From Oscillatoriaceae cyanobacterium Prado104 (GTDB taxonomy: Bacteria > Cyanobacteriota > Cyanobacteriia > Cyanobacteriales > Microcoleaceae), in the NCBI GenBank assembly GCA_025454405.1, contig JALOON010000018.1, positions 1 through 64,000 on the forward strand: a DNA stretch of 64,000 bases, read 5' to 3'. The stretch's first letter is position 1. The number at the start of each line of letters is the position of its first letter. Positions 63,977-64,000 of the stretch are shown piece after piece. Under the pieces are notes generated by a model, which was not told where the DNA came from, searched no databases, and saw only the letters and a list, made by a program, of their open reading frames with translations. Both the position numbers and the translations under genes were made by a program.

Positions 63977-64000
63977 GTGTGGGCGCGTAGTCGAACAACC

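Noticed and set aside
63977..64000. tRNA-like gtcgaacaacc at the window end
   Set aside because: Too short to evaluate and lacks a T-loop consensus; the window ends.

Overview
The window is chromosomal DNA from a filamentous cyanobacterium, most likely of the Microcoleus/Oscillatoria type (inference). Support comes from the density of GCGATCGC-type (HIP1) octamers on both strands, a plant-type ferredoxin-dependent glutamate synthase, a Cph2-type phytochrome, an isiB-type flavodoxin, small cyanobacterial families such as DUF2555, DUF4079 and DUF2294, and many interspersed repeats: heptanucleotide tandem repeats, palindromes and short non-autonomous elements with terminal inverted repeats. No rRNA, tRNA, CRISPR array, prophage or intact transposase gene was found.

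Layout. 0.2-8.6 kb: malQ, then a 1,961-residue secreted DUF4347/lectin/DUF11/RTX protein. 9-12.2 kb: small accessory genes (DUF433/DUF5615 pair, two unknown proteins, an XRE-type regulator, a small conserved cyanobacterial protein). 12.2-20.3 kb: glsF and an exported phosphodiester glycosidase-like protein whose N-terminal part is built from a genomic repeat. 20.3-25.1 kb: repeat-rich DNA with small BON, DUF2294, response-regulator and DUF2267 genes. 25.7-28.4 kb: a Cph2-like phytochrome with GGDEF and EAL domains. 28.7-38.3 kb: nuclease-like protein, esterase, DUF2555-coaBC, a RelE/HigA-like toxin-antitoxin pair, an Hsp70-like protein, and a DUF3696 ATPase followed by the deleted remains of its partner. 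38.4-46 kb: alpha/beta hydrolase, a feoA-feoA-feoB-feoC iron uptake cluster, and a zinc-type P1B ATPase behind an ArsR/SmtB-type operator. 46.2-52.4 kb: histidine kinase, hydrolase, a cupin / zinc-ribbon / flavodoxin operon, and a beta-propeller lipoprotein.

52.7-64 kb looks like a defence or accessory island. A ParA-like ATPase is coupled by an ATGA overlap to a small coiled-coil/SAP-like protein. It is divergent from an OLD/SMC-like ATPase that overlaps a DUF4276 (Toprim-like) gene by four bases. A metallo-beta-lactamase-fold hydrolase follows, then a NACHT (NLR-like) STAND ATPase whose HEAT-repeat sensor arm is cut off by two in-frame stop codons, then a small two-gene pair and a uracil-DNA-glycosylase-fold protein. 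The divergent four-gene unit (ParA + SAP-like, ATPase + DUF4276) and the interrupted NACHT-HEAT protein are the best candidates for an undescribed system.

A theme of the window is repeats entering genes. The heptanucleotide repeat encodes part of an insert in glutamate synthase. A dispersed element is tandemly amplified in frame in the glycosidase gene. Element ends provide the stop codons of a histidine kinase and of a hydrolase. Several genes also have decayed copies of their 3' ends, or of themselves, nearby.
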